DNA of 7,752 nucleotides from DASUFF01 sp036274695. Its GTDB lineage: Bacteria > UBA10199 > JACPAL01 > GCA-016699445. The notes beneath the pieces were generated by a model that worked only from the letters and a program-made list of their open reading frames with translations, made no database searches and had not been told where the DNA came from. The stretch's first letter is position 1. Each line of letters begins with the position of its first letter. A program made the position numbers and the translations under genes. The stretch lies in NCBI GenBank assembly GCA_036274695.1, contig DASUFF010000172.1, positions 1-7,752 on the forward strand, read 5' to 3'. Positions 1 through 6,419 of this stretch are shown here, one piece after another.

Positions 1-1616
1 TCGATGGTCTCCACCGCCCCGCCGATGTAGTTGGCGTCGCCCGTGGCCGTCGGGAAAACGAGCGGATCGAAGACGATGTCCTCGGCGCGCAGCCCGTACT
101 TTTCCGTCAGCAGCTGGAAGGACCGCTCGGCCACGGCCAGCTTCCGCTCGCGCGTGAAGGCCTGGGCCTGAACCGGATCCTCGTCGATGCAGCCGACGAC
201 GACGGCCGCTCCGTACGTGTGGACGAGCGGGCAGATTTTCTCGAATTTCTCTTCCCCGTCCTCCAGGTTGATCGAGTTGATGATCGACTTCCCTTGGCAA
301 TAGGTCAGCGATTTCTCCACCGCCTTCGGGTCCGTCGTGTCGATCATGAGCGGCGCTTTGATCTTCCGGATCAGCTTTTCGTAGAAGGGATCGATGTCCG
401 GGATCTCGTCCCGGTCGGTGGACTGGAGGCAGACGTCGATGACGTGCGCCCCGTTGCGCACTTGGCGGCGCGCGATCTCGGTGGCCTCCTCCCACTTCTC
501 CTGATTCACCAGGTCTTTGAAGAGACGAGAGCCGATGACGTTGGTGCGCTCGCCGACCAGGAGGGGGCGGTTGTCATCGGTGGCTTCGACGACTTCGATG
601 CCGGAATAAAACGACCTCCCCCTAGCCCCCTCCTTAATAAGGAGGGGGGATGGGGGGCGGTGACGCGGCAGGCGCGGCTTCTTCCCGGCCACCATCTCCG
701 CAATCGCCCTGATGTGCTTCTCGGTCGTCCCGCAGCACCCGCCGACGAAATTCAGCCACCCGTTGTCCGCGAACCGCGACAACTGGCGCGCGAGGGACTC
801 CGGCGTCTCGAGATACCGCCCTTCTTCGTTGGGCAGGCCGGCGTTCGGATAGCAGGACACGGCCGTCTCCGCGAGCTCGTGGATCGTGCGGATATGATCG
901 GTCATGAACTCCGGGCCGGTGGCGCAATTGAGGCCGACGGCCAAGAGAGGCAAATGAGCGAGCGAGACCACCAGCGCGTCCGCCGCCTGGCCGGCCAGCA
1001 TCGTGCCCATCGGTTCGATGGTTCCGGAAACGATCATCGGACGGACCGTTCCCAGTTCGTCCAAGGCCTGGCGGATGCCGATCGTCGCCGCCTTGATGTT
1101 GCGCGTGTCCTGCGAGGTCTCGATCAGGAGGATGTCGGCCCCGCCCTCGACCAGCCCCAAGGCCTGGATTTTGAAATTCTCGATCAACTGATCGAAGGTC
1201 ACGCCGCCGGTGACGGTGATCGACTTGGTCGTCGGCCCCATCGAACCGGCCACGAAGAGGGGCTTCTTCGCCGTCGAGAATTCCTTCGCCGCTTGAACCG
1301 CCAGCTCCGCCGCCTTGCGGTTGATCTCGCGCGCCTTGTCCGACAGGCCGTATTCGCCCAACACCAGCGGCGTCGCGCCGAAGGTGTTGGTCTCGACGAT
1401 GTCGGCTCCGGCCTCGTAATATTTCCGATGGATGTCCAGGATGACGTCCGGGCGCGTGAGGACCAGGTTTTCGTTGCACCCCTCCAGGTCCGGTCCGCCG
1501 AAGTCGGCGGCGGTCAAGTCCCGTTGCTGCAGCATCGTGCCCATGGCGCCGTCGAGCACCAGAATGCGCTGCTTCATGAGCTCTCGGAGCTCTTTTGTCT
1601 TATCGCCTTGCGACAT
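1..1616 (-). CDS. metH: Cobalamin-dependent methionine synthase (N-terminal half, runs off left edge)
   Basis: Transfers a methyl group from 5-methyltetrahydrofolate to homocysteine through cobalamin, making methionine in the cytoplasm. I translated this frame by hand: 538 codons are open from the ATG at 1616 to the window edge. The homocysteine-binding domain is about residues 14-310, with DGAMGTML near 22-29, ETNTF at 75-79 and the three zinc-ligand cysteines C231 (GLNC), C294 and C295 (GGCCGTT). The pterin-binding domain starts with VGERTN at 354-359, followed by a MIDTTD motif and FDPL. The cobalamin-binding and reactivation domains expected in a protein of roughly 1,150-1,250 residues lie outside the window. 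The start is 6 nt after the dehydrogenase stop codon, so translation is probably coupled; M14 is an alternative start. The linker (about residues 321-333) is encoded by a palindromic repeat. Identity is very secure; whether the rest is intact cannot be seen. Confidence 0.97.
   Translation of the reverse strand, partial: MSQGDKTKELRELMKQRILVLDGAMGTMLQQRDLTAADFGGPDLEGCNENLVLTRPDVILDIHRKYYEAGADIVETNTFGATPLVLGEYGLSDKAREINRKAAELAVQAAKEFSTAKKPLFVAGSMGPTTKSITVTGGVTFDQLIENFKIQALGLVEGGADILLIETSQDTRNIKAATIGIRQALDELGTVRPMIVSGTIEPMGTMLAGQAADALVVSLAHLPLLAVGLNCATGPEFMTDHIRTIHELAETAVSCYPNAGLPNEEGRYLETPESLARQLSRFADNGWLNFVGGCCGTTEKHIRAIAEMVAGKKPRLPRHRPPSPLLIKEGARGRSFYSGIEVVEATDDNRPLLVGERTNVIGSRLFKDLVNQEKWEEATEIARRQVRNGAHVIDVCLQSTDRDEIPDIDPFYEKLIRKIKAPLMIDTTDPKAVEKSLTYCQGKSIINSINLEDGEEKFEKICPLVHTYGAAVVVGCIDEDPVQAQAFTRERKLAVAERSFQLLTEKYGLRAEDIVFDPLVFPTATGDANYIGGAVETI
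615..660. repeat. GC-rich REP-like palindromic repeat inside metH
   Basis: The core is a perfect 11-bp inverted repeat, 626-636 against 638-648, centred on A637. Outer C-rich and G-rich arms (615-623 and 651-660) extend the dyad imperfectly. It is read in frame in metH as a peptide of the form PPSPLLIKEGARG, and the other strand is also open (PPSPLLNKEGGWG). Peptides of this type recur in many environmental genomes as translations of dispersed C-rich palindromes; that is recalled, not searched. It sits exactly in the interdomain linker, where an insertion should be tolerated. Only one copy is present in this window, so its repeat status is inferred from the type. Confidence 0.75.
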
Positions 1617-1622
1617 AGGGGT

Positions 1623-2657
1623 TTACGCGACCTTCAGGACGATCTTACCGAAGACGTCGCGGGAGAGCATCTTTTCCTGCGCTTCCCGGGCTTTTTCAAG
1701 GGGGAAGGTGGAATCGACGACGGGGCGCAAACAGCCGGTTTCGACCAGTTTTAAGACATGCAACAGCTCCCCCCGCCCGCCCATGAAACTGCCGAAGAGG
1801 GAAACTTGTTTCATATATGCCTGCCTTAAATCCAACGGCACCTGCGCCCCCGACGTCGCTCCGCAAAAGACCAGCCGGCCTTCTTTTTTGAGCGACGCCA
1901 CGCTCTCGACGAAGGTCGCCGGCCCGATGTGCTCGAAGACGACGTCAGCGCCGCGGCCACCGGTCAGTTCCAGGACCTTTTTTGAAAAATTCGTTTCTTG
2001 GGCGTAATTGATGCCCTCGTCGGCTCCGAGCGACTTGGCCTTGGAGAGCTTCGCGGCCGTCGACGCCGTCGTGATCACCCGCGCGCCGTGATACTTGGCG
2101 ATCTGGATCGCCGCGCTGCCGATGCCGGAACCGGCGGCGTGGATCAAGACGGTCTCTCCCGCCTGTAGTTTTGCCCGGGTCACGAGCATGTGCCAGGCGG
2201 TCAGAAAGACGAGGGGCACGGCGGCCCACTCCACGGGCGAGAGTCCTTTGGGAACCGGGATCGTATCCCGCGCGTCCACGGCGATCTTTTCGGCGTAGCC
2301 GCCCGGGCGCTGAACGCCGTGGAATTGAAAGCGGTTGCAGAGGCTTTCCTTGCCTCCCTGGCAGGCCTCGCACACCCGGCACCCGACGCCGGGGGCGAGC
2401 ACGACCAGATCGCCGGCCTTGCGATCCTTCACTTCGCCTCCGGCCGCTTCGACGACGCCGCAGATGTCCGAACCCAGTACGTGCGGCATCGGAAGGTTCG
2501 CGCCGGGCATCCCCTCCCGGACCCAGATGTCGAGATGATTCAAGGCGCAGGTCTTGACGGCGACCAAAACGTCGTTCGGTCCCGGCTTCGGGTCGGGCAA
2601 TTCTTGAAGGGAGATTTCCTCGGGACCGCCGTGCTTATTGATCGCCGCCGCTCGCAT
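1623..2657 (-). CDS. Zinc-type medium-chain dehydrogenase/reductase (alcohol dehydrogenase/quinone reductase superfamily)
   Basis: A 344-residue cytoplasmic NAD(P)-dependent oxidoreductase of the MDR superfamily. The GroES-like catalytic domain comes first (about 1-145), with the structural-zinc cysteine set C93, C96, C99 and C107. The Rossmann domain follows, with its nucleotide-binding turn HAAGSGIGSAA at 173-183. C37 is placed like the first catalytic-zinc ligand of alcohol dehydrogenases, but the usual GHE is GSD (62-64), so the active-site zinc may be altered or absent while the structural zinc is kept. This pattern is shared by many 'zinc-binding dehydrogenases' of unknown substrate. 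The ATG at 2657 lies inside the 3' end of the lipoprotein gene and has AGGA about 11 nt upstream. Length is normal and no damage is visible. Substrate is unknown; a quinone, enal or secondary alcohol are possibilities. Confidence 0.93.
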   Translation of the reverse strand: MRAAAINKHGGPEEISLQELPDPKPGPNDVLVAVKTCALNHLDIWVREGMPGANLPMPHVLGSDICGVVEAAGGEVKDRKAGDLVVLAPGVGCRVCEACQGGKESLCNRFQFHGVQRPGGYAEKIAVDARDTIPVPKGLSPVEWAAVPLVFLTAWHMLVTRAKLQAGETVLIHAAGSGIGSAAIQIAKYHGARVITTASTAAKLSKAKSLGADEGINYAQETNFSKKVLELTGGRGADVVFEHIGPATFVESVASLKKEGRLVFCGATSGAQVPLDLRQAYMKQVSLFGSFMGGRGELLHVLKLVETGCLRPVVDSTFPLEKAREAQEKMLSRDVFGKIVLKVA

Positions 2658-2985
2658 CGTAATATTCTTCCTGATTGAAGCGCCAATCGTGATCCTTGTC
2701 GTATTTCCAGACCTTCCCGTAGCCGTTATAGAAGCCGCGCGCCATGCGCAGGTGGGCCGACTCGTTGGGCTCCAAGACGCCGTTCTTGTTCACGTCGAAC
2801 TGCTTTTCGAACTTGGTGACGGGACGGGAGGTCCACTTCCGGACGTGATAGGCGGCGATCTTGCGCGGCGGCGACTCCGGATTGGCGACTTCCTCCACGA
2901 CGGTGGGCAGCACCGAGGCGCAGCCCGTCCCCAACACGCCGAAGACGGCGGCGAGGCACAGATACCGAAATGCGCGGAAGGCCAT
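2635..2985 (-). CDS. Small EF-hand lipoprotein
   Basis: A 116-residue predicted lipoprotein. A short basic start and hydrophobic stretch lead to the lipobox LGTG-C with C22 as the lipidated residue, so the mature protein is about 95 residues and anchored in a membrane. Two EF-hand-type loops are visible. Loop one is D64-x-N66-x-N68-G-V70-x-E72-x-x-E75, a textbook 12-residue calcium loop. Loop two is D96-x-D98-x-D100-W-R102-x-N104-x-x-E107, which has tryptophan in place of the usual glycine at position 6. The helix between them is short, as in a paired EF-hand. Calcium binding is inferred. The ATG at 2985 is preceded by AAGG at a short spacing. It lies 31 nt after the transporter gene and overlaps the dehydrogenase start by 23 nt, which suggests one transcript. 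I do not recognise a named family. Confidence 0.85.
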   Translation of the reverse strand: MAFRAFRYLCLAAVFGVLGTGCASVLPTVVEEVANPESPPRKIAAYHVRKWTSRPVTKFEKQFDVNKNGVLEPNESAHLRMARGFYNGYGKVWKYDKDHDWRFNQEEYYDASGGDQ

Positions 2986-3016
2986 GGAACCTTAAATCAC
3001 ATTTTCGGGAAAAACT

Positions 3017-4390
3017 CTATGGAGAAGGCGCAAGCGACTCGCGGTGTCGGGTTTCCGCCCGCCGGATGGAAAGGGCGAAGAGGAAGGAGAGGACGGCCGC
3101 GCCCAGCCAGAAGATCTTCACTTGCGAGAAATCATACACGGCCTGGGAACCCACGACCTTACGCCCGGCCTCCAGCATGTGGCCGCTCAAAAAATCCTGG
3201 ATCGCGGCGCCCAGGTAACTGAAACCGCCGATCAACCCGAGCGCCGCCCCGCTCGCGCGGCGCGAGGAGATGTCCATCGCCGCGAGCCCCCCCAGAAACA
3301 CGAGTTGGCCGCCCACCGCGAACCCGGCCGCCGCCATCGCCGCATAAACGAGCCACGTCATTCCCGGCGGCGCGTAGAGGAGAAAACCCAGGGACACGAT
3401 CAGCAGGAGCCCGTAACCGACCGCCACCGGGGCGCGGCGCGAGTCGAAAAATTTGTCCGAGATCGGTCCGGCCAAGACCGTTCCGGCGATGCCGATGATG
3501 GGAAACAGGGAAACGGCGAAGCCGGCCTCGGGCAGCGAGTAACCGCGGTCGAGCTGGAGATACAGGATGCCCCAGCTGTTGACGGCGTAGCGGACGACGT
3601 AGAGCAGGCTGCTCGCGATGCCGATCATCCAGACGAAGGGATTCTTGATGACCTCCCATTGGAGCTGGCGGACGGAGCGGCCGTCGTCGCCGTCGCGCGC
3701 CCCCGAAAAGTCGTTCTTATGCTCCGCGATCGGCGGCAGGCCTTGGGCTTCCGGGCGATCCGACAAAGTCCAAAACAGGACGACGGCGACGAGAAGGCAG
3801 ACCGATCCCGGCCCCAGGAATCCGGCGCGCCACCCGAGATGCCCGACCAAAAAGGCCGTCGCGGTGAACGTCATCCCCTCGCCCAAATTGTGCGCCACGC
3901 TCCAGATGGAATACCGGCTCCCGCGCTCGCCGTTGGTGAACCAGGAGGACAAGACGACCCCGCTCACCGGGACGCCCACGGACTGGAACCAACCGTTGAC
4001 CGCCCAAAGGATCAGGAAGACGGGAAAGAGGCTCGAAACGCCGAAGAAGATGTTGGCCAGGGCGGAAACCAAAAGCCCCGTCGCGAAGAGCTTCCGGGGG
4101 CTGGCGTGGTCCGCGAAGAATCCGTTGAGCGTCTTGCCGAAGGCGTAGGCGATCAGGAGGGCGGAACCGATCAGGCCCATCTGCTCGGCGTTCAGGAGCC
4201 CGGCGTCGAGCAGGGGCTTTTTGACGACGGAAAAACTGAGCCTCGTCGTGTAGAAAAAGGCGTAGCCGAGGGTGATCGAGAGAAAATTCCGCCAGCGGAG
4301 GCGGCGGTAGAGCGATGCGACGGCGTCGGAATCGGCGAGGAGCGGTTGCGAGGGCTCGGGCCGGAAAAAACGGAAGAGGCCCTGAGGCAT
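3017..4390 (-). CDS. MFS transporter, organophosphate:phosphate antiporter (UhpC/GlpT-like) family
   Basis: A 457-residue inner-membrane transporter with about 12 hydrophobic segments and a hydrophilic central loop (about 211-250). Family marks include GYAFFYTTR (42-50), NGWFQSVGVP (132-141), the ERGSRYSIWSVAHNLGEG region (155-172) and the post-helix-6 motif DRPEAQGLPP (211-220), all close to what I recall of E. coli UhpC. R50 and R267 match the two arginines that bind phosphate in GlpT and UhpT. The lysine that usually follows the first arginine is leucine here (L51). Known family members exchange phosphorylated sugars or glycerol-3-phosphate for phosphate, or act as sensors (UhpC); the substrate here is not determinable. 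No two-component genes lie nearby to support a sensor role. It is the first gene of the minus-strand run. The ATG at 4390 lacks a clear ribosome site. Confidence 0.93.
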   Translation of the reverse strand: MPQGLFRFFRPEPSQPLLADSDAVASLYRRLRWRNFLSITLGYAFFYTTRLSFSVVKKPLLDAGLLNAEQMGLIGSALLIAYAFGKTLNGFFADHASPRKLFATGLLVSALANIFFGVSSLFPVFLILWAVNGWFQSVGVPVSGVVLSSWFTNGERGSRYSIWSVAHNLGEGMTFTATAFLVGHLGWRAGFLGPGSVCLLVAVVLFWTLSDRPEAQGLPPIAEHKNDFSGARDGDDGRSVRQLQWEVIKNPFVWMIGIASSLLYVVRYAVNSWGILYLQLDRGYSLPEAGFAVSLFPIIGIAGTVLAGPISDKFFDSRRAPVAVGYGLLLIVSLGFLLYAPPGMTWLVYAAMAAAGFAVGGQLVFLGGLAAMDISSRRASGAALGLIGGFSYLGAAIQDFLSGHMLEAGRKVVGSQAVYDFSQVKIFWLGAAVLSFLFALSIRRAETRHRESLAPSP

Positions 4391-4508
4391 GGGCGATAGC
4401 TAGCGTATTCGTTCGGGGACGAAAAGGTAAAATCAGTTTTCCAATGAAAACGCTTCCGAAATCCCTTTAGCAACTTACGGACCGCGCCACCGATGGGTCT
4501 CGAGATCC
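4391..4508. promoter_or_regulatory. Divergent intergenic region with a perfect 6-bp dyad
   Basis: These 118 bp separate two divergently transcribed genes and must hold both promoters. A perfect inverted repeat GTTTTC-caat-GAAAAC lies at 4436-4451, with a TAAAAT box at 4428-4433 just beside it on the plus strand that could be a -10. I found no convincing -35 for either direction. The dyad could be an operator serving both genes, but a 6-bp dyad in AT-rich DNA can occur by chance. Confidence 0.35.
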
Positions 4509-5195
4509 ATGATCTTGCAAACCCTCGCCACCGGCGCGCTTGGCCTCGTCTCCGGCTACGTCCACACCAGCCTGGTGGAGTCGCTCTGTCACAACTACCT
4601 CCAGCACGCCTCCCGCGCGACGCGGGACGTCTACGAACAACACCCCATTCTCTCCAAGCCCCTGATGGACGCCTGGAAGTCCCACACGATGGGGCATCAC
4701 GTCTTAACCTTCCGCAAGAGCCAGACCGAGATGCATCACTCCCTCGAAAGCGAGCTGGACGCCACGCTCTATTCCCTGGAGAACGGCTTCGACCCCGCCG
4801 AGTTGAACGGCCTGACGGTGAATTGGCGCGGATTTTTCAAGATGCTGGTGCCCTTCGCGCCCTTGTGCGGCCTGGCCTACTACTTTCTTCCCGCGGCGTT
4901 CTCCGTTCCCTTCGCCATCATGGCCTTGCATTGCCCCGCCAAGTCCAAGTGGATCCACCCCTGGCACCACGTGGCCTACGAACTCGCCTGCCGCTTCGCC
5001 CCTGCGCCCGTCGCCTGGTACTTAAGGACTTTTCTCGGCCGGTTCGAGTGGGTCTATCACGACATGCACCACCGCAAACCCAGCATCAATTTCAACCTGG
5101 CCGGCTTTCTGGGCGACCTCATCACAGGCCGGATGAAATGGCCGACCGCCAAGGACTGGGAAATCGCCCGCCTCCGCAACGGGCCGTCCCTCTAA
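4509..5195 (+). CDS. Histidine-rich membrane protein, fatty-acid-hydroxylase/desaturase-like
   Basis: A 228-residue protein with hydrophobic stretches near residues 5-18 and 112-142. Its histidines are clustered as in membrane di-iron hydroxylases and desaturases: H28-x4-H33, H59-x3-H63-H64, H76-H77, H141, H150-x2-H153-H154 and H184-x2-H187-H188. In that superfamily such clusters bind two irons and use oxygen to hydroxylate or desaturate lipids. Length and spacing fit the fatty acid hydroxylase/sterol desaturase group better than classical long desaturases. Assignment is from motifs alone and the substrate is unknown. The ATG at 4509 is the first usable start in frame; it has no good ribosome site, only a GAG a few bases upstream. 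It stands alone on the plus strand, divergent from the transporter and convergent with the next gene. Confidence 0.8.
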   Translation: MILQTLATGALGLVSGYVHTSLVESLCHNYLQHASRATRDVYEQHPILSKPLMDAWKSHTMGHHVLTFRKSQTEMHHSLESELDATLYSLENGFDPAELNGLTVNWRGFFKMLVPFAPLCGLAYYFLPAAFSVPFAIMALHCPAKSKWIHPWHHVAYELACRFAPAPVAWYLRTFLGRFEWVYHDMHHRKPSINFNLAGFLGDLITGRMKWPTAKDWEIARLRNGPSL

Positions 5196-5202
5196 GCGTT
5201 AC

Positions 5203-5229
5203 AGAAGGAAATTCAAGATGCTTCCTTCT
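5203..5229. terminator. Perfect 8-bp hairpin after the hydroxylase-like gene
   Basis: AGAAGGAA (5203-5210) pairs with TTCCTTCT (5222-5229) around an 11-nt loop, starting 8 nt after the stop codon at 5193-5195. The position suits a terminator between convergent genes. The stem is only moderately GC-rich and no T-run follows on either strand, so it is not a canonical intrinsic terminator and may instead be an RNA-stabilising stem. Confidence 0.4.
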
Positions 5230-5265
5230 AACCGGACAAACGCGCGCATGATCTCTATATTGACG

Positions 5266-5287
5266 TGAACGGCACGATCGCCGTTCA
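5266..5287. terminator. Second perfect 8-bp hairpin in the convergent spacer
   Basis: TGAACGGC (5266-5273) pairs with GCCGTTCA (5280-5287) around a 6-nt loop, with a GATC palindrome at its centre. It lies between the converging genes ending at 5195 and 5397. It is a strong GC-containing stem but lacks a T-tract on either strand, so a bidirectional terminator role is only a guess. The rest of the 5196-5396 spacer shows nothing else I can support. Confidence 0.35.
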
Positions 5288-5396
5288 AGCTACGAAACGC
5301 TTTCGATTCGCGTCGCGAGCCCAACTTAGCGGGCGAGCGCATCCATCGCGCCAAGTCCATCGCCGTTTACGGAGTCTCTGCAACTTGTTGGTAAAA

Positions 5397-6233
5397 CTAA
5401 AAATCGAGGAACTGAAAAGCCCCCGCGTCGAAGGCGCCGTCGGAGCCGTAGTAACCCCAAGGATGAAGTCCGCCGGTTCCGAAGTTGACGAAGGTCACGT
5501 AGCCTTTCTCGCCGTTCGATTTGACGTACGAAAAGCTCGCATTGTCGATGAGGCTGCCGAGGAGGAGGTCGAGAATGTCCCAGTAGATCTCGCTGTCCAG
5601 TCCCGTGACGGGATTGATCTGGGGCCCGTAGCTCAGGAAGAGAGACCGCACTCTGGAGATGAAGCCTTTTACGAACGCTTCGTGGATGTCTTGAAAGTCG
5701 TTGTCCTCCGGATCGATTGCTGCGAGGCGAACCTGATAAATGGAGGCGGCCTTCAAGACGGGGTCCCGCGCTTCTTCCACGATGGGGTAAAAGAGGCTCA
5801 TCGGCGAGAGGAGCATATCGAAATTGCTTTTAGCCTCGCGCCCATCGTTGTTTTTCAGTGCCTCTCTCATCGCTTCATCCGCGGCTTGAGCGGAGCTTAT
5901 GGGCCCGAGCAACGCCGCGTAATGGAATTTCATGCGGACATTCGTGGCGGTGATGAAGAAAAAGAAATTATTGAGACCGATGATGCTGTTCACTTCGGAA
6001 GGATCCACGTTTCCCATGTTCTCTTTGCGCTTTTGAACGATGTCCCCCAGATGCGCCAGCCACTGGTCGTCGTAGAGGTATTTGGCGTAGGCGATGTCCC
6101 GCGGATCGACGTTAAGGGTCGGTTTTTTCTCGTTCACCTGGATCTTCGGAGGCGCGCTGAAGAGTCCCGCGAAAGACGCGGATGGAACGACGAAGGTTGC
6201 GGCCAAAATCACCGACATCAGTAGGCGTTTCAT
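5397..6233 (-). CDS. Exported protein of unknown family
   Basis: I place the start at the ATG at 6233, giving 278 residues. A strong GGGGGGAG ribosome site lies just upstream, and the protein then begins with a clear Sec signal peptide (MKRLL, a hydrophobic core, cleavage likely after SFA at residue 22). The frame stays open upstream to 6353, but those 40 extra residues would bury the signal. The mature protein looks soluble and mostly helical in its middle (about 80-205), with an unusual FFFF run at 90-93 and conserved-looking acidic patches. The C-terminus (about 232-278) is rich in Gly, Phe, Tyr and Asp and probably beta-structured, ending in phenylalanine. I do not recognise the family. 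A terminal F in an exported protein can hint at outer-membrane insertion, but no barrel pattern is evident. It converges with the hydroxylase-like gene. Confidence 0.8.
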   Translation of the reverse strand: MKRLLMSVILAATFVVPSASFAGLFSAPPKIQVNEKKPTLNVDPRDIAYAKYLYDDQWLAHLGDIVQKRKENMGNVDPSEVNSIIGLNNFFFFITATNVRMKFHYAALLGPISSAQAADEAMREALKNNDGREAKSNFDMLLSPMSLFYPIVEEARDPVLKAASIYQVRLAAIDPEDNDFQDIHEAFVKGFISRVRSLFLSYGPQINPVTGLDSEIYWDILDLLLGSLIDNASFSYVKSNGEKGYVTFVNFGTGGLHPWGYYGSDGAFDAGAFQFLDF

Positions 6234-6360
6234 ATCTCCCCCCTCTATGTTTCGCTTTCGTCCGTCCATAGAAGGCAGCAAGCCCGGTGCCAGGAGGGCG
6301 TGCGGAGCAACTATCGGAAAAGTAAGGGGTCGCCTCTTTGGAGAGTGGGGCATTTCCGGA

Positions 6361-6404
6361 TCAAAATGAGAGAATTATCAGATTGATAAGTATCATTTTG
6401 ATAC
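6361..6404. promoter_or_regulatory. Tandem palindromes in an AT-rich island upstream of the exported gene
   Basis: Two perfect 6-bp dyads with 3-nt centres lie side by side: TTATCA-gat-TGATAA (6375-6389) and GTATCA-ttt-TGATAC (6390-6404), centres 15 bp apart. A weaker third, TCA-aaa-TGA (6361-6369), is centred 17 bp further on. All share an ATCA/TCA-N3-TGA form, as expected of a repeated operator. A GATAAT box that could be a -10 for the minus-strand gene (6379-6374) overlaps the first dyad, although no good -35 is seen. The island is sharply AT-richer than its surroundings. The regulator is unknown. On the plus strand the second dyad is followed by a T-run, so a terminator reading is possible. 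Confidence 0.45.
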
Positions 6405-6419
6405 ACCTAAAGTATTTTT

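Noticed and set aside
626..648. Palindrome in metH as an intrinsic terminator or a CRISPR-type repeat
   Set aside because: It lies inside a continuous coding frame, has no T-run and is present once.
219..1754. Long plus-strand open frame of 511 codons opposite metH
   Set aside because: It is antisense to a hand-verified metH frame with zinc and pterin motifs; GC-rich DNA keeps the opposite strand open. Its sequence is Arg/Leu/Asp-rich with no motif.
3044..4399. Plus-strand open frame of 451 codons opposite the transporter
   Set aside because: Charged low-complexity shadow of a clear 12-helix transporter gene.
4493..5251. Overlapping plus-strand frame of 252 codons across the hydroxylase-like gene
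   Set aside because: Arg/Pro-rich out-of-frame translation; the frame starting at 4509 has the organised histidine motifs.
5265..6224. Plus-strand open frame of 319 codons opposite the exported protein
   Set aside because: The minus-strand gene has a strong ribosome site and signal peptide; this frame has neither.
6234..6353. Forty-residue N-terminal extension of the exported protein
   Set aside because: It would place a signal peptide inside the protein, and the strong ribosome site is directly before the ATG at 6233.
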